A DNA stretch of 64,000 bases from positions 29,353-93,352 of the forward strand of contig CAXXMY010000007.1 in NCBI GenBank assembly GCA_963663635.2. The letters are read 5' to 3'. The stretch comes from Poriferisodalis sp963663635. Its GTDB lineage: Bacteria > Actinomycetota > Acidimicrobiia > Acidimicrobiales > Poriferisodalaceae. The first letter of the stretch is position 1. Each line of letters begins with the position of its first letter. Position numbers and translations under genes: made by a program. Below the pieces are notes generated by a model. That model made no database searches. It had not been told where the DNA came from and worked only from the letters and a program-made list of their open reading frames with translations. Shown piece after piece: positions 11,272 to 20,028 of this stretch.

Positions 11272-12267
11272 ATGACATCGCCACGACACGCCCTGTACCT
11301 GCAGGACGCTCACACCATCAGCGAGGCGATGGGCTTCACCCATTACGCCGAGGAGCGCGGATTCGAGGCGGTCTGGCAGGCCGACTCCCGACTGGTGCGC
11401 GAGGCGAGCGTGCCGATGGCGGCATTCGCGGCGACTACGTCGCAAATCAAAGTCGGCGCCGGAGTCATCGACATCTGGTCGCGCAACCCGGCTCGTTTGG
11501 CCTCGATGTTCTCCACGCTCGACGATCTCGCGCCCGGCCGCATCATCTGCGGGCTCGGTGCGTGGTGGGATCCGCTGGCCGCAAAGGTGGGCATCAGCCG
11601 GTCACGGCCGCTTTCTGCCATGCGCGAAGTCACGACGGTGGTGCGGGCCTTGCTCGCCAACGAGAACGTCACGTTCCACGGCTCGCACGTTCACCTCGAC
11701 GATGTCGAACTCGACTACGTGTACCAAGAGCGCCGGCCCAAGGACGTTCCGATCTACATCGGTGCCACCGGCATGAAGATGATGGAGCTGTGCGGCGAGA
11801 TTGCCGACGGCGTGGTGCTCAATTACCTGGTATCGCCTGACTACAACTCGCGGGCCATGGACGCGCTCGAACGCGGCGCCACAGCCGCTGGCCGCAGCGT
11901 CGACGATCTCGACCGCCCCCAGCTCGTGGTGTGCTCGGTGCACGAAGACCGTTCAACGGCACTCGACATGGCGCGCAACATGGTCACCCAGTACCTGGGC
12001 CAGCAGCCCCACATCATGAAGGCTTCGGGCGTGCCGGAATCGCTGCTCGAAGAGGTCGGCAAGGTGCTGACCTGGCCGGCAACAGCGGAACAGGTCGAAG
12101 CGGCGTCGCGTCTGGTGCCCGACGACATCGTGCAGATGCTCACCGCGTCAGGCACCCCCGCTGAAGCCCGCGAAGCCGTCGACGGCTACATCGCCAACGG
12201 CGCCACGTGCCCGATCCTGTATCCCCTCGGCGACGTCGAGGCGATGATCGACGCCTTCGCTGACTGA
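11272..12267 (+). CDS. LLM-class F420-dependent oxidoreductase
   Basis: A 331-residue TIM-barrel protein of the bacterial-luciferase-like family. Typical features are an N-terminal strand with SEAMGFTHYAEERGFEAVWQADS, the LASMFSTLDDLAPGRIICGLGAWW segment and, near 165, VPIYIGATGMKMMELCGEIADGVVLNY, the conserved cofactor-binding block. Many actinobacterial members use F420 instead of FMN. Start ATG at 11272 was chosen over the longer reading because the family begins at this point. Substrate unknown. The divergent partner is a PLP enzyme. Confidence 0.85.
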   Translation: MTSPRHALYLQDAHTISEAMGFTHYAEERGFEAVWQADSRLVREASVPMAAFAATTSQIKVGAGVIDIWSRNPARLASMFSTLDDLAPGRIICGLGAWWDPLAAKVGISRSRPLSAMREVTTVVRALLANENVTFHGSHVHLDDVELDYVYQERRPKDVPIYIGATGMKMMELCGEIADGVVLNYLVSPDYNSRAMDALERGATAAGRSVDDLDRPQLVVCSVHEDRSTALDMARNMVTQYLGQQPHIMKASGVPESLLEEVGKVLTWPATAEQVEAASRLVPDDIVQMLTASGTPAEAREAVDGYIANGATCPILYPLGDVEAMIDAFAD

Positions 12268-12308
12268 CGGGCGGCACGCGGAGGCCACCGCCTGCGCGCC
12301 AGCGTTCC

Positions 12309-13370
12309 TCAGTAGCGGAGCCCGGTCGCGGCACGCTCCAAGGCGACTGTGACCGACCAGTGCGTGCGGGCGAGACGCAGGTCGTCGTTGGCGCCGTCGG
12401 CGAACAGGCCAGCAGCGCTCATCCAGAACGCAGCGGAGCGCATGGCGTAGAGCAACTGGTAGTAGGCGCAGCGCTCGACGTCGATTTCGATGCCGGTGGC
12501 CTGCTGATACCGCTCGAAGAACAGCTCCCTGGGCACCACGTTCGACAGCAGGTCGGTGCCTTCGCGGTTCAGCTCGGTGAGCATGTACGCCACGTCGTAC
12601 ATGGGGTCGCCGATGACCTGCAGCTCCCAATCGAGAATCGCTGACACCCGATCCTCGTGAATCAGGACATTGCCGGTCCGATACGCGCCGTGTACCAGCG
12701 TGAGCCGTTCAGTGGACGGTGCATTGTGCTTCAGCCAGCCGATCAAGTCGGCGAGGATCGGATGGCCCGCATGGCCCGAATCGACGATGAGCCGCTGCCA
12801 CTTGTCGATCTCGCGCAGCGCGAAATCGTTGCCTCCTCCTGGGACGCCCAGAAAATCCAGACCCGCGGACTGCCAGTCAACGTTGTGCACCGCAGCCAAG
12901 GCGTCAGTGAAGCTCGAGGGCAGCACGCCACGCTCGGCTGCGGCTGCGTAGTAGTCGCGGCCCGCACGACGCCACGGACTGGGGCACTCACCTGCGACTC
13001 GCTCCATCACGATGGCAGGGGCACCAAGCACCGCCGGATCAGGCTCGTACCAGTAGGCCCGAGGCACGGGGACGTCCGTTGCGTCAAGGCAGCGCAGGAC
13101 CCGGAATTGCTCTGCGAGGTCGGACTGCTGTCGCAACAGTGCATTGCCGGGATCGCGGCGCAGGCAGAATCCCTGACGCTGCTCGCCATCACCGTCCGAC
13201 CAGACAGCATCGAAGAGCCACGTCTCGTGCGACCAGCCCACGGCGATGCGCTCTGGATTCTGGATGTCGACGGATCCGCTGGTGTCGAGGCGTTCCTGCA
13301 GGTACGCGGCGAGAACGTTCGACAGATCGTGGTCCTCGGATGTGGAACCCCGCTCCCCCGCTGCGGTCAC
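12309..13370 (-). CDS. Aminoglycoside-phosphotransferase-fold protein with altered Brenner motif
   Basis: A 353-residue APH-family protein related to acyl-CoA-dehydrogenase-associated phosphotransferases. N-terminal nucleotide-lobe residues (GWSHETWLFD ... CLRRDPG) and the kinase hinge (IVMERVAGE) are present. The catalytic loop reads LVHGAYRTGNVLIH where the family has HGDYRxGN, so the catalytic Asp is replaced by Ala (GCG codon). The metal-binding Asp in AILDWELQVIGDP remains. It starts at GTG 13370, overlapping the preceding gene (GTGA), in a three-gene coupled set. Phosphotransfer may be lost, or the protein may act as a pseudokinase. Confidence 0.75.
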   Translation of the reverse strand: MTAAGERGSTSEDHDLSNVLAAYLQERLDTSGSVDIQNPERIAVGWSHETWLFDAVWSDGDGEQRQGFCLRRDPGNALLRQQSDLAEQFRVLRCLDATDVPVPRAYWYEPDPAVLGAPAIVMERVAGECPSPWRRAGRDYYAAAAERGVLPSSFTDALAAVHNVDWQSAGLDFLGVPGGGNDFALREIDKWQRLIVDSGHAGHPILADLIGWLKHNAPSTERLTLVHGAYRTGNVLIHEDRVSAILDWELQVIGDPMYDVAYMLTELNREGTDLLSNVVPRELFFERYQQATGIEIDVERCAYYQLLYAMRSAAFWMSAAGLFADGANDDLRLARTHWSVTVALERAATGLRY

Positions 13371-13792
13371 TGCGCGATGTCCATGCGACGGTCGATGTCA
13401 CGGCGCAGCACCTGCCGGATGGCAGCCAGTGCCGCGGCGGCCTGCGGACGCTCGGGACCCCATCGGTACAGGGCATCGATGACGCCCGACGCGGCGGCAA
13501 TCGACGCTTGCAGGCGCATGCGTGCAACAGCATCTCCTACGTCGGAGGGGACGTCTGTCGAAGCGTCGGCCTGCGCGAACAGGGCATCGAGCTGGTCAGT
13601 CAGGCTTGCGACATCGACTGTCTCGGCGACATTGTGAGCGCCGGCGAGCTGAGCCTGCTTCGCGAGCCGTTGGAGGATCACCGAAGCCATGAACGCCTGC
13701 GTCCGCGCGTATTCATCGTCGACGGCTGGCGCAATCTGGGTGCGCACCGTGTCGGAGAGACGCAACAGCAGCTCGTGGTCTTCGAGGCTCAT
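13367..13792 (-). CDS. Conserved small helical protein between DUF7064-like and APH-like genes
   Basis: A 141-residue, Ala/Leu/Arg-rich all-helical protein (MSLEDHELLLRLSDTVRTQI ...). I do not recognise a catalytic motif. In actinobacteria a small DUF6285-like protein often sits between a phosphotransferase and a lipocalin-like DUF7064/7065 protein, and this gene has that place and size; the family name is tentative. The ATG at 13792 was chosen because it forms an ATGA overlap with the upstream stop, and its own stop forms GTGA with the downstream start. Tight coupling on both sides suggests a complex or fixed stoichiometry with its neighbours. Confidence 0.6.
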   Translation of the reverse strand: MSLEDHELLLRLSDTVRTQIAPAVDDEYARTQAFMASVILQRLAKQAQLAGAHNVAETVDVASLTDQLDALFAQADASTDVPSDVGDAVARMRLQASIAAASGVIDALYRWGPERPQAAAALAAIRQVLRRDIDRRMDIAQ

Positions 13793-14883
13793 CGACCCGA
13801 CCCGGGAATCGCCCAATCGTCATCGCGTCGGGCCACAGAGAACCGATGCACGGGCCACATGTCCTGGTCCTCGCCCCACCAGGTGCCGATTCCGTTGACG
13901 TCCCAGCGCATCAGGCTGTTGATGTCGATGAAGCTGTGCCGGTTGATGACAATCCGGCTGACGGACCGGCCCGCAGCCGTGAACGGCGCCCCTGAGGCAT
14001 CGACGGCATCGATGCGTACCTCACTCACCCATCCGTCGGGATCGCGCAACACGCTGCGCTCGCCGTCCACGAGGCTCGTCAGCGTGTCGCCGCGCTGCAC
14101 GAAGCCGCACGTCACACGGTCGGTGCCGTCGCGGGTATTGGTCACGGCGAGGAAACCCAAGCCGTCGTCGCTGGCTCCGGTCACGTAGGCGGCTTGGCGG
14201 GGGCGATCCTCGGGGCGCCGACCCCAGGTTCGATCGCGCATGGACCAGCAGTCGATGTCGATGCGCTCGCCGTGGAGCTCGATGGTCCCGGTGACCCGGC
14301 CGATCTGGTCGAAATGGGCAGAGCGCCCGAAGGTGGATCCGGTGGCGTCGAGGGGCCGTGGTGGCATGACGCCGTCGAACCGCAGGTCGGCGCTGAAGCG
14401 ACCCGGGTCGTCGTAGCCCAAGCGATACGCCAGCGTGGGTGTCTCGACACGGACCGAAACGCCGTTCGGAAGCGTGACGTCGCGGAGGTCTGCGTCCGCG
14501 GGCAGCTCGAGGGCGCTGAGATTCGAGCTGTAGGGCACCTCCCAGGGCAAGTGTGCGGAGCTGTCCCACACCCACGCGCCGCCGGCGACCGTGCCGATGT
14601 TGTGCCGCACCATCGTGTAGAACCAGCCGCCCAAGGCCCGCTCACGGTGGTGGAACGAGTACCAGGCCGTCTCGGTGAACCACCAATCGTCACCGGCCAG
14701 ATGGCCGTGAAAGCCGTCATCGTCGGCGGTGAAGACCGGTGCTGCGTCTGAGGCCAGGATCACGAGCCGCAGCGTAGGCCCACCGCCCGGATTGACGGCG
14801 TGGAAGCGACTCGGTTGAACGGCCTTCTGTGACTCCAGCGTCCACTCGTACAGCAATCGACATTCAATTTCATTATGTTTCAT
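13789..14883 (-). CDS. Lipocalin-like protein, DUF7064/hydroxyneurosporene-synthase-like
   Basis: A beta-rich protein of up to 364 residues. Blocks WWFTETAWYSFHH, GGAWVWD and the later DCWSMRDRTWGRRPED resemble the two-barrel AttH/carotenoid-hydratase-like and DUF7064 proteins, in which the D(R/K)SWGxR block lines the second barrel. No enzymatic residue can be assigned. The ATG at 14883 gives an AT-rich, poorly conserved first 40 residues; GTG at 14763 may be the real start. It opens a coupled three-gene unit with the small helical protein and the APH-like protein. This unit is often found near lipid or acyl-CoA metabolism in actinobacteria, so a lipid-related role is inferred. Confidence 0.6.
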   Translation of the reverse strand: MKHNEIECRLLYEWTLESQKAVQPSRFHAVNPGGGPTLRLVILASDAAPVFTADDDGFHGHLAGDDWWFTETAWYSFHHRERALGGWFYTMVRHNIGTVAGGAWVWDSSAHLPWEVPYSSNLSALELPADADLRDVTLPNGVSVRVETPTLAYRLGYDDPGRFSADLRFDGVMPPRPLDATGSTFGRSAHFDQIGRVTGTIELHGERIDIDCWSMRDRTWGRRPEDRPRQAAYVTGASDDGLGFLAVTNTRDGTDRVTCGFVQRGDTLTSLVDGERSVLRDPDGWVSEVRIDAVDASGAPFTAAGRSVSRIVINRHSFIDINSLMRWDVNGIGTWWGEDQDMWPVHRFSVARRDDDWAIPGSGR

Positions 14884-14961
14884 ATCGCAGCTGTGCTTAG
14901 GTGCGTCCGTGACAAAAAATCAGACACGGGATCGGGCGGCACTCTCGGAGACGTCGCTCCG

Positions 14962-15405
14962 ATGATCGCCGAACCCACGGGTTTGCTCCCAGCGATGAGC
15001 GTCGGCACGCTCGTAATGATCGTGTCGACACTGAGCGTTGCATGGAGCGCCGTCGGCCTCATGCGCCTTCGGCACATCCACCGGCGCACGCTCAGAGAGG
15101 TCCATGCTGAAGTGGAGAGATTGCGTTGCAAGATGCACGAATTCGAGCGGCAGATGCGCCGCCGCGTCGACAAGATGCAATCCGAGGTCGATGCTCGCCT
15201 GGCTTGGTACGAAGCCGGCATTCGAGTTCTCGAACAGGACTTGGGAATGATCTGCGCGGGGCGCCGGCAACGATCCGGGGTCGAGAGCCGCGGATGCATC
15301 GCCGACCGTCGCCCCACTCACCGGCGCGAGTCCGCTAACCATTCGTGGCGACCCCGCCGCACCGGTTCGCCGTCGCTGCATCATGGCCGTCAGGGATGCA
15401 GGTGA
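14962..15405 (+). CDS. Hypothetical single-span membrane protein with coiled coil
   Basis: From ATG 14962 the frame encodes one hydrophobic segment (MSVGTLVMIVSTLSVAWSAV), then a charged heptad-rich helix (LREVHAEVERLRCKMHEFERQM and on to about residue 95), then an Arg-rich tail that looks less coding. The membrane anchor followed by a coiled coil suggests a small scaffold or a protein of the divisome/cell-envelope type, but nothing identifies a family. It is divergent from the DUF7064-like gene. The tail after about 15260 may be noise, and the whole call is tentative. Confidence 0.4.
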   Translation: MIAEPTGLLPAMSVGTLVMIVSTLSVAWSAVGLMRLRHIHRRTLREVHAEVERLRCKMHEFERQMRRRVDKMQSEVDARLAWYEAGIRVLEQDLGMICAGRRQRSGVESRGCIADRRPTHRRESANHSWRPRRTGSPSLHHGRQGCR

Positions 15406-15514
15406 GGCCCGCCAGCGACGGCCGGTTCAGCACGACCCGCAAATAGCTTCACCACGCAGGCCGCTACGGAACAGCGGTCCCGCGCAGGCCGCGCCACGGA
15501 CCCATACTGAAGTC

Positions 15515-15889
15515 GTGGCACCGGCACGAGGTTTGGATCACATCGTGCTCAACGTGGCCGATGCTGAACGGTCGATGCGCTGGTACTGCGACCGTCTCGG
15601 GCTGGTGCCGGAGCGCTACGCAGAGTGGAAGGCCGGCAAAGCCCCGTTCGTGTCCGTTCGCATCGACGAGGGCACCATCATCGATCTGGTCGAAGCCGAC
15701 CGCACGGGCGAGAACCTCGCCCATTTCGCCTTATGGTTCGAGGGCGACGTGGAGGCCGCAGTCGGACATCCCGACGTCAAGGTCGTGCGTCGATCTCGGC
15801 GGGTGTACGGCGCCAGAGGCTGGGGTTCGGCGATCTATGTCCACGACCCCGACGGCAACGAGGTCGAACTCCGTTCCTACGACTCTTGA
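15515..15889 (+). CDS. VOC-family (glyoxalase/bleomycin-resistance fold) protein
   Basis: A 124-residue single vicinal-oxygen-chelate domain. The first module has GLDHIVLNVADAERSMRWYCDR, where His of DHI is the usual first metal ligand. The last strand has IYVHDPDGNEVELR, where Glu is the usual final ligand. The GTG at 15515 gives the standard VOC length; upstream in-frame sequence is Arg-rich and non-homologous. Members include glyoxalases, epimerases and dioxygenases, so the reaction cannot be assigned. No operon partner is evident. Confidence 0.75.
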   Translation: MAPARGLDHIVLNVADAERSMRWYCDRLGLVPERYAEWKAGKAPFVSVRIDEGTIIDLVEADRTGENLAHFALWFEGDVEAAVGHPDVKVVRRSRRVYGARGWGSAIYVHDPDGNEVELRSYDS

Positions 15890-16006
15890 GCAAACGTCCA
15901 AGACGCCTCTGCGACGCATTTCAATTGATCCAATTGCATTACGCACCGCGATGTGGTGGCGTTGCCGTATGACGGCGGCCCGAGAACACGGCCAGCACGA
16001 ATTGTC

Positions 16007-16027
16007 CCGTAGCACACAGCGCTACGG
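16007..16027. promoter_or_regulatory. Operator-like dyad upstream of Phd/PIN toxin-antitoxin genes
   Basis: Perfect 7-bp inverted repeat CCGTAGC / GCTACGG with a 7-bp spacer, ending eight bases before the ATG of the antitoxin gene. This is the expected place and form for Phd/YefM autorepression. Confidence 0.65.
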
Positions 16028-16034
16028 TACGGCC

Positions 16035-16289
16035 ATGGACCGCGAAATCAGCCAACGCGAACTCCGCAACGACAGCGGGAAGATCATGCGCTCTGTCAAG
16101 AAGGGCGAGTCGTTCATCGTCACCAGCAACGGCGAGCCGGTGGCGCGCCTCTCACCGCTGCAAGATCGCTATTTCGTCCCGGCCGAAGTCTTGCTCAATG
16201 CATTCAAGGGTGCTCCGAAGGTCGACTACCAGCGGTTCCGCGATGATCTCGACGCGCTGGCTGACCCGAGCCCGTGGCGGCATGACTGA
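16035..16289 (+). CDS. Phd/YefM-family antitoxin
   Basis: An 84-residue protein beginning MDREISQRELRNDSGKIMRSVKKGESFIVTS. This is the Phd/YefM N-terminal DNA-binding fold (SxRELRN...ImrxVxxGexfxVTxnGxPVArL), followed by a disordered toxin-binding tail. It should bind and block the PIN-domain toxin encoded next and repress the operon through the dyad at 16007-16027. Its stop codon lies inside the toxin coding sequence (8-bp overlap), ensuring coupled translation. Confidence 0.85.
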   Translation: MDREISQRELRNDSGKIMRSVKKGESFIVTSNGEPVARLSPLQDRYFVPAEVLLNAFKGAPKVDYQRFRDDLDALADPSPWRHD

Positions 16290-16695
16290 TCGGCCGCACC
16301 ATGAGCGCGGGCTGCTCGACACGTCAGTAGTCATCGACCTTGCACATCTGGGCTCAGCAGACCTGCCGCGCGCGCCGTCGATCAGCGCCATCACGCTTGC
16401 CGAGCTCTCGGCGGGTCCGCTCACAACCGCGCATCCGATCGAGCGTGCAGCGCGACAAGATGCGCTCCAGCGAACCGAATCGGCGATGCATCCCATCCCG
16501 TTCGATGTCGAGGCTGCACGGGCATATGGTCAGATCTCTGCGGCAGTGGCGGCGATCGGCCGCAAGCCCCGCGGCGGACGTGCCGTTGATCTGCTCATTG
16601 CCGCCACCGCGATGGCTCACGGGCTGCCGTTGTACACGCGCAATCCCAGCGACTTTGCGGGTCTGGAAGATCTTGTGGAGATTGTCGCCGTCTGA
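16282..16695 (+). CDS. PIN-domain (VapC-like) toxin ribonuclease
   Basis: A 137-residue PIN protein. Acidic residues of the Mg-dependent nuclease site are visible: Asp in GLLDTSVVIDL, Glu in SAITLAELSAG, Asp in GGRAVDLLIAATAMA, and the final TRNPSDFAGL block. VapC toxins cut tRNA or rRNA. The ATG at 16282 overlaps the antitoxin stop. The order antitoxin then toxin and the preceding operator support a functional module. Confidence 0.87.
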   Translation: MTDRPHHERGLLDTSVVIDLAHLGSADLPRAPSISAITLAELSAGPLTTAHPIERAARQDALQRTESAMHPIPFDVEAARAYGQISAAVAAIGRKPRGGRAVDLLIAATAMAHGLPLYTRNPSDFAGLEDLVEIVAV

Positions 16696-16768
16696 ATCGT
16701 GGATCCGCGATGCGTCAACTCCCCAGTGCAGTCCGGCGTCTCGTCCCGCCGACGCGTACTGTTGCGAC

Positions 16769-17644
16769 ATGGCTGAGCTTGCACGTTTCACGCTGGACAG
16801 CGATGAAGAAGAGATCGTCGAGATGGTGCGAATCGACGGCGGTGCCATCATTGAGGACGTCATCGACCTCGATCTCGTGGAGCGTCTCGAGGCCGAGCTG
16901 CGCCCCTGGATCGATCGCACGCCGGGCGGCCTCGACAATTTCAGTGGCCACAACACGACCCGTACCGGAGCGCTCGTGGCGCGCTCGAACGCGTGCCGCG
17001 AACTGGTTATGCAGGACAAAGTCATCAGCATGGCCAACCGGTTCCTCGGCCCCTACGCCAACAAGATCCAGCTGCACTTGACCCAGGTCATCAACATCAA
17101 GCCGGGCCAGGGCACCCAGCCGCTGCATCGAGACCGCCTGGCATGGGGCGGCTACATCCCGGACCAGATCGAGCCGCAGTTCAACACCATGTGGGCGCTC
17201 ACCGATTTCACCGACGAGAACGGCGGGACACGTATCGTGCCCGGCAGCCCTGGCTGGGACCCCGAACGCCGGGCCACTGACGACGAGAAGACGCAGGCCG
17301 CGATGGGTGCCGGGTCGGTGCTGCTGTACTCGGGTTCGGTGATCCACGGCGGTGGCGAGAACCGCAGCGAGGCCGACCGCACCGGCATCAACATCACCTA
17401 CACGCTGGGCTGGCTGCGCACCGAAGAGAACCAGTTCCTGTCGTGCCCGCCTGAGGTCGCGAAGGACCTCGATCCGGACTTGGCAGATCTGATGGGGTAT
17501 TCGATGGGCAACTACGCACTCGGCTACTACTCAGACCCGCATGGCATGCCGGGGCCGGTCGATCTGCTCACGCCAGAGATCGTGCTGGGCCGCAAGCCAG
17601 GTTCCAAGCATTCAAACTCCGCACTCCTGATCCCCGCGGAGTGA
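16769..17644 (+). CDS. Phytanoyl-CoA dioxygenase (PhyH)-family Fe(II)/2-oxoglutarate oxygenase
   Basis: A 291-residue double-stranded-beta-helix oxygenase. The HxD of the iron triad is in TQPLHRDRLAWGG and the distal His in YSGSVIHGGGENRS, with the 2OG-binding Arg likely in the following SEADRTGINI. NGGTRIVPGSPGWD is the typical PhyH strand. PhyH enzymes hydroxylate acyl-CoAs, amino acids and many natural-product intermediates. The next three genes, on the same strand, encode an AGXT2L-type phospho-lyase, a kinase and an aldehyde dehydrogenase. An amine or amino-acid hydroxylation role is therefore attractive; that is inference from context. Confidence 0.85.
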   Translation: MAELARFTLDSDEEEIVEMVRIDGGAIIEDVIDLDLVERLEAELRPWIDRTPGGLDNFSGHNTTRTGALVARSNACRELVMQDKVISMANRFLGPYANKIQLHLTQVINIKPGQGTQPLHRDRLAWGGYIPDQIEPQFNTMWALTDFTDENGGTRIVPGSPGWDPERRATDDEKTQAAMGAGSVLLYSGSVIHGGGENRSEADRTGINITYTLGWLRTEENQFLSCPPEVAKDLDPDLADLMGYSMGNYALGYYSDPHGMPGPVDLLTPEIVLGRKPGSKHSNSALLIPAE

Positions 17645-17705
17645 GCTGGCAGCCGTACCCCGCCTCGCCCGCTCCCGCGGATTGCGACGCCGGAGGCGCG
17701 TGCAG

Positions 17706-18998
17706 GTGAGCTCGACATCGAGCCTGTCACTCCAAGCGCGGCGAGATCAGGCGCTGGGCGTCGGCGCGCCGCTCTTCTACACCGAGCCGCTGCACATCGT
17801 GCGAGGCGACGGGGTCGAGCTGTTCGATGCCGACGGCCGCCGCTACATCGACATGTACAACAACGTGCCCTGTGTGGGCCATGGCAACGCACGTGTCGCC
17901 GAGGCGATGGCTGCCCAGCAGGCCACGCTGAACGTGCACAGCCGGTACCTGCACGAGGGCATTGTCAGCTTCGCAGAACGGCTCGTCGAACTGCATGCGG
18001 ACGGCATCGAGAGCGCAGTCATCAGCTGCAGCGGCACCGAGGCCGTCGAAGTTGCGCTGCGCATGGCACGCCTGGCGACGGGCCGGCGGGGTGTGATCGC
18101 CTCCGATGCCACCTACCACGGCAACACCGAAGCGGTCATTGCACTGACCCTGGCGGCGAGACGCCCGTCAGAGCACCCCGACGTCGCAACGATCCCGTTC
18201 CCGCAGCGCTTGCGCCCTATCAAAGAGGGACTCGACGACAGCGAGCTTGCCGATGCGTATCTAGAACAGCTCGCTGCTGCCATCGAGCACTTGGAGGCGT
18301 CGGGACAGGGTGTCGCGGCGATCATCTTGTGCTCGATCCTGGCCAATGAGGGCCTGCCGGACATCCCCGGCGATTTCATGGCGAAGGCGGCTCAGATGGT
18401 GCGCGACGCCGGCGGGTTGGTCATCGCGGACGAGGTGCAGGCCGGCTATTGCCGCACGGGCCGCTGGTGGGGCTACGAGGTCACGGGATTCGAACCCGAC
18501 ATCGCAGTGATGGGCAAGCCGATGGGCAACGGCCTGCCCCTGTCGGCGACCGTCGCGAGCCGCCAGCTCGTCGAGGGATTCCGAGCGGGCACGCGTCACT
18601 TCAACACCTTCGCCGCCAGTCCTCTGCAGGCCGCCGTGGGTCACGCTGTGATCGATGAGATCACCGAGCGGGAGCTGGCCGCGAGCGTAAGCGAGATCGG
18701 CGGGAAGCTGAAGGCTGCGCTTGCAGAACGGGCCGACGAGTGCCCCTGGATCGGCGATGTCCGCGGGCACGGCCTGTTCATCGGCGTGGAGATGGTGACG
18801 CCTGGTGATGACCTGGCGCCGGACCGTGCTCGCGCGGTGGAGGTCACCGATCGTCTGAAGGACCGCGGCATCCTGGCATCGAACGCCGGCGCTCACGCAA
18901 ACGTGCTGAAGCTCCGGCCGCCGCTCGTACTGCAGCAGTCGCACGCCGACGAGTTCTTGGCGGCATTCGACGCTGTGCTACAGGATCTCAATGGTTGA
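17706..18998 (+). CDS. Class III aminotransferase-fold PLP enzyme, AGXT2L-type phospho-lyase
   Basis: A 430-residue PLP protein. The active-site Lys is in AVMGKPMGNGLPL, the cofactor Asp in VIADEVQAGYCRTG, and phosphate-contact residues in SCSGTEAVEVAL. The N-terminal block MYNNVPCVGHGN ... LNVHSRYLHEGIVSFAERL closely follows the AGXT2L1/AGXT2L2 pattern (NNVxxVGH ... SRYLHxxIVxxAxRL). Those enzymes eliminate phosphate and ammonia from phosphoethanolamine or 5-phosphohydroxylysine rather than transaminating. Its 3' end overlaps the kinase gene by eight bases, matching the kinase-lyase fusions or pairs known in that pathway. GTG 17706 (or 17700) is the likely start. Confidence 0.82.
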   Translation: MSSTSSLSLQARRDQALGVGAPLFYTEPLHIVRGDGVELFDADGRRYIDMYNNVPCVGHGNARVAEAMAAQQATLNVHSRYLHEGIVSFAERLVELHADGIESAVISCSGTEAVEVALRMARLATGRRGVIASDATYHGNTEAVIALTLAARRPSEHPDVATIPFPQRLRPIKEGLDDSELADAYLEQLAAAIEHLEASGQGVAAIILCSILANEGLPDIPGDFMAKAAQMVRDAGGLVIADEVQAGYCRTGRWWGYEVTGFEPDIAVMGKPMGNGLPLSATVASRQLVEGFRAGTRHFNTFAASPLQAAVGHAVIDEITERELAASVSEIGGKLKAALAERADECPWIGDVRGHGLFIGVEMVTPGDDLAPDRARAVEVTDRLKDRGILASNAGAHANVLKLRPPLVLQQSHADEFLAAFDAVLQDLNG

Positions 18999-20019
18999 CG
19001 GGGCTGCTGGCCCGTACGAGCCGCCAGCCCGCAAGGCCCTCCGAGCGTTCGGCATTGAGTCGGCACGCCTGCAGCTCGTCGGCATCAGCGAGAACGTCAC
19101 GTTTCGCGCTGACGACAATGCCTCGGGGCAGGCCTACGTTTTGCGATTGCACCGACCCGGTTACCACACGCTCGACGAACTGAACTCCGAGAGGTTGTGG
19201 CTTGAAGCCCTGCGGGGCAGCGGCATCTCGGTGACGACGCCGGTCGCTGCCCCCAACGGCCGTTACTTCGTGGCTGTAGAGATCGAGGGCGGCGAATTGC
19301 GGCAGGTCGGCCTGAACCTTTGGGCGCCAGGCGAGATCGTCGGGGAATTGCTGACCGCGCTCGACAGGGATCTCGAAGCCGCAGATCCAGCCGAGATTGC
19401 CGAACCCTTCGGACAGCTGGGCGGATTGATGGCTGCGATGCACGAGCAAGCGACGTCGTGGACGCCGCCGGCATCGTTCCGTCGCCACCGCCTTGACCTC
19501 GACGGCCTGCTCGGCGACGCGCCCTTCTGGGGTCCGTTCTGGGAGAACCCGGTGCTCGATGCCGGCCAACGCATGCTGCTGATCGACGCACGCGACCACT
19601 GTCGAGAACGACTGCGTCGCTACGGCGAGCCGCGACGAACCTTCAGCATGATTCACGCCGACCTCCATCTCGCGAACCTGCTCATCCACCAAGGGCAGCT
19701 CGGCGTTATCGACTTCGACGACGCAGGATTTGGCTGGCACCAATACGACATTGCAGTGGCAATGTTCCACTCACGCAGCGCCCCAGACTTCAAGGCCGCC
19801 CGGCAGGCCTTCCTGCACAGTTACCGAGCTGCGCGCCCCATCAGCGACGACGACCTTTCGCTCGTTCCGATGTTCGAACTCATCCGAGGCATGGCGATCC
19901 TGGGCTGGAGGGCGCAGCGACCTGAGGTCCCGTGGCCCGATGGACAACTGGAGCTGTTCCGGGACGGAGTCGTCTCTGGTTGCGAGCGCTTGTTGAGCAG
20001 CAAATCAGCCTCGACCTAG
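18991..20019 (+). CDS. APH/homoserine-kinase-II-like small-molecule kinase
   Basis: A 342-residue kinase-fold protein. The Brenner loop MIHADLHLANLLIH and metal-binding GVIDFDDAGFG are intact, so phosphotransfer is expected, unlike the paralogue at 12.3 kb. The ATP lobe has SENVTFRADD and YVLRLHRPGY. The family includes hydroxylysine kinase (AGPHD1-type), homoserine kinase II and choline/ethanolamine kinases. Overlap with the phospho-lyase gene makes phosphorylation of the lyase substrate (a hydroxylated amine) the best guess. The ALDH start follows after nine bases. Confidence 0.82.
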   Translation: MVDGAAGPYEPPARKALRAFGIESARLQLVGISENVTFRADDNASGQAYVLRLHRPGYHTLDELNSERLWLEALRGSGISVTTPVAAPNGRYFVAVEIEGGELRQVGLNLWAPGEIVGELLTALDRDLEAADPAEIAEPFGQLGGLMAAMHEQATSWTPPASFRRHRLDLDGLLGDAPFWGPFWENPVLDAGQRMLLIDARDHCRERLRRYGEPRRTFSMIHADLHLANLLIHQGQLGVIDFDDAGFGWHQYDIAVAMFHSRSAPDFKAARQAFLHSYRAARPISDDDLSLVPMFELIRGMAILGWRAQRPEVPWPDGQLELFRDGVVSGCERLLSSKSAST

Positions 20020-20028
20020 GGTGCGCAG

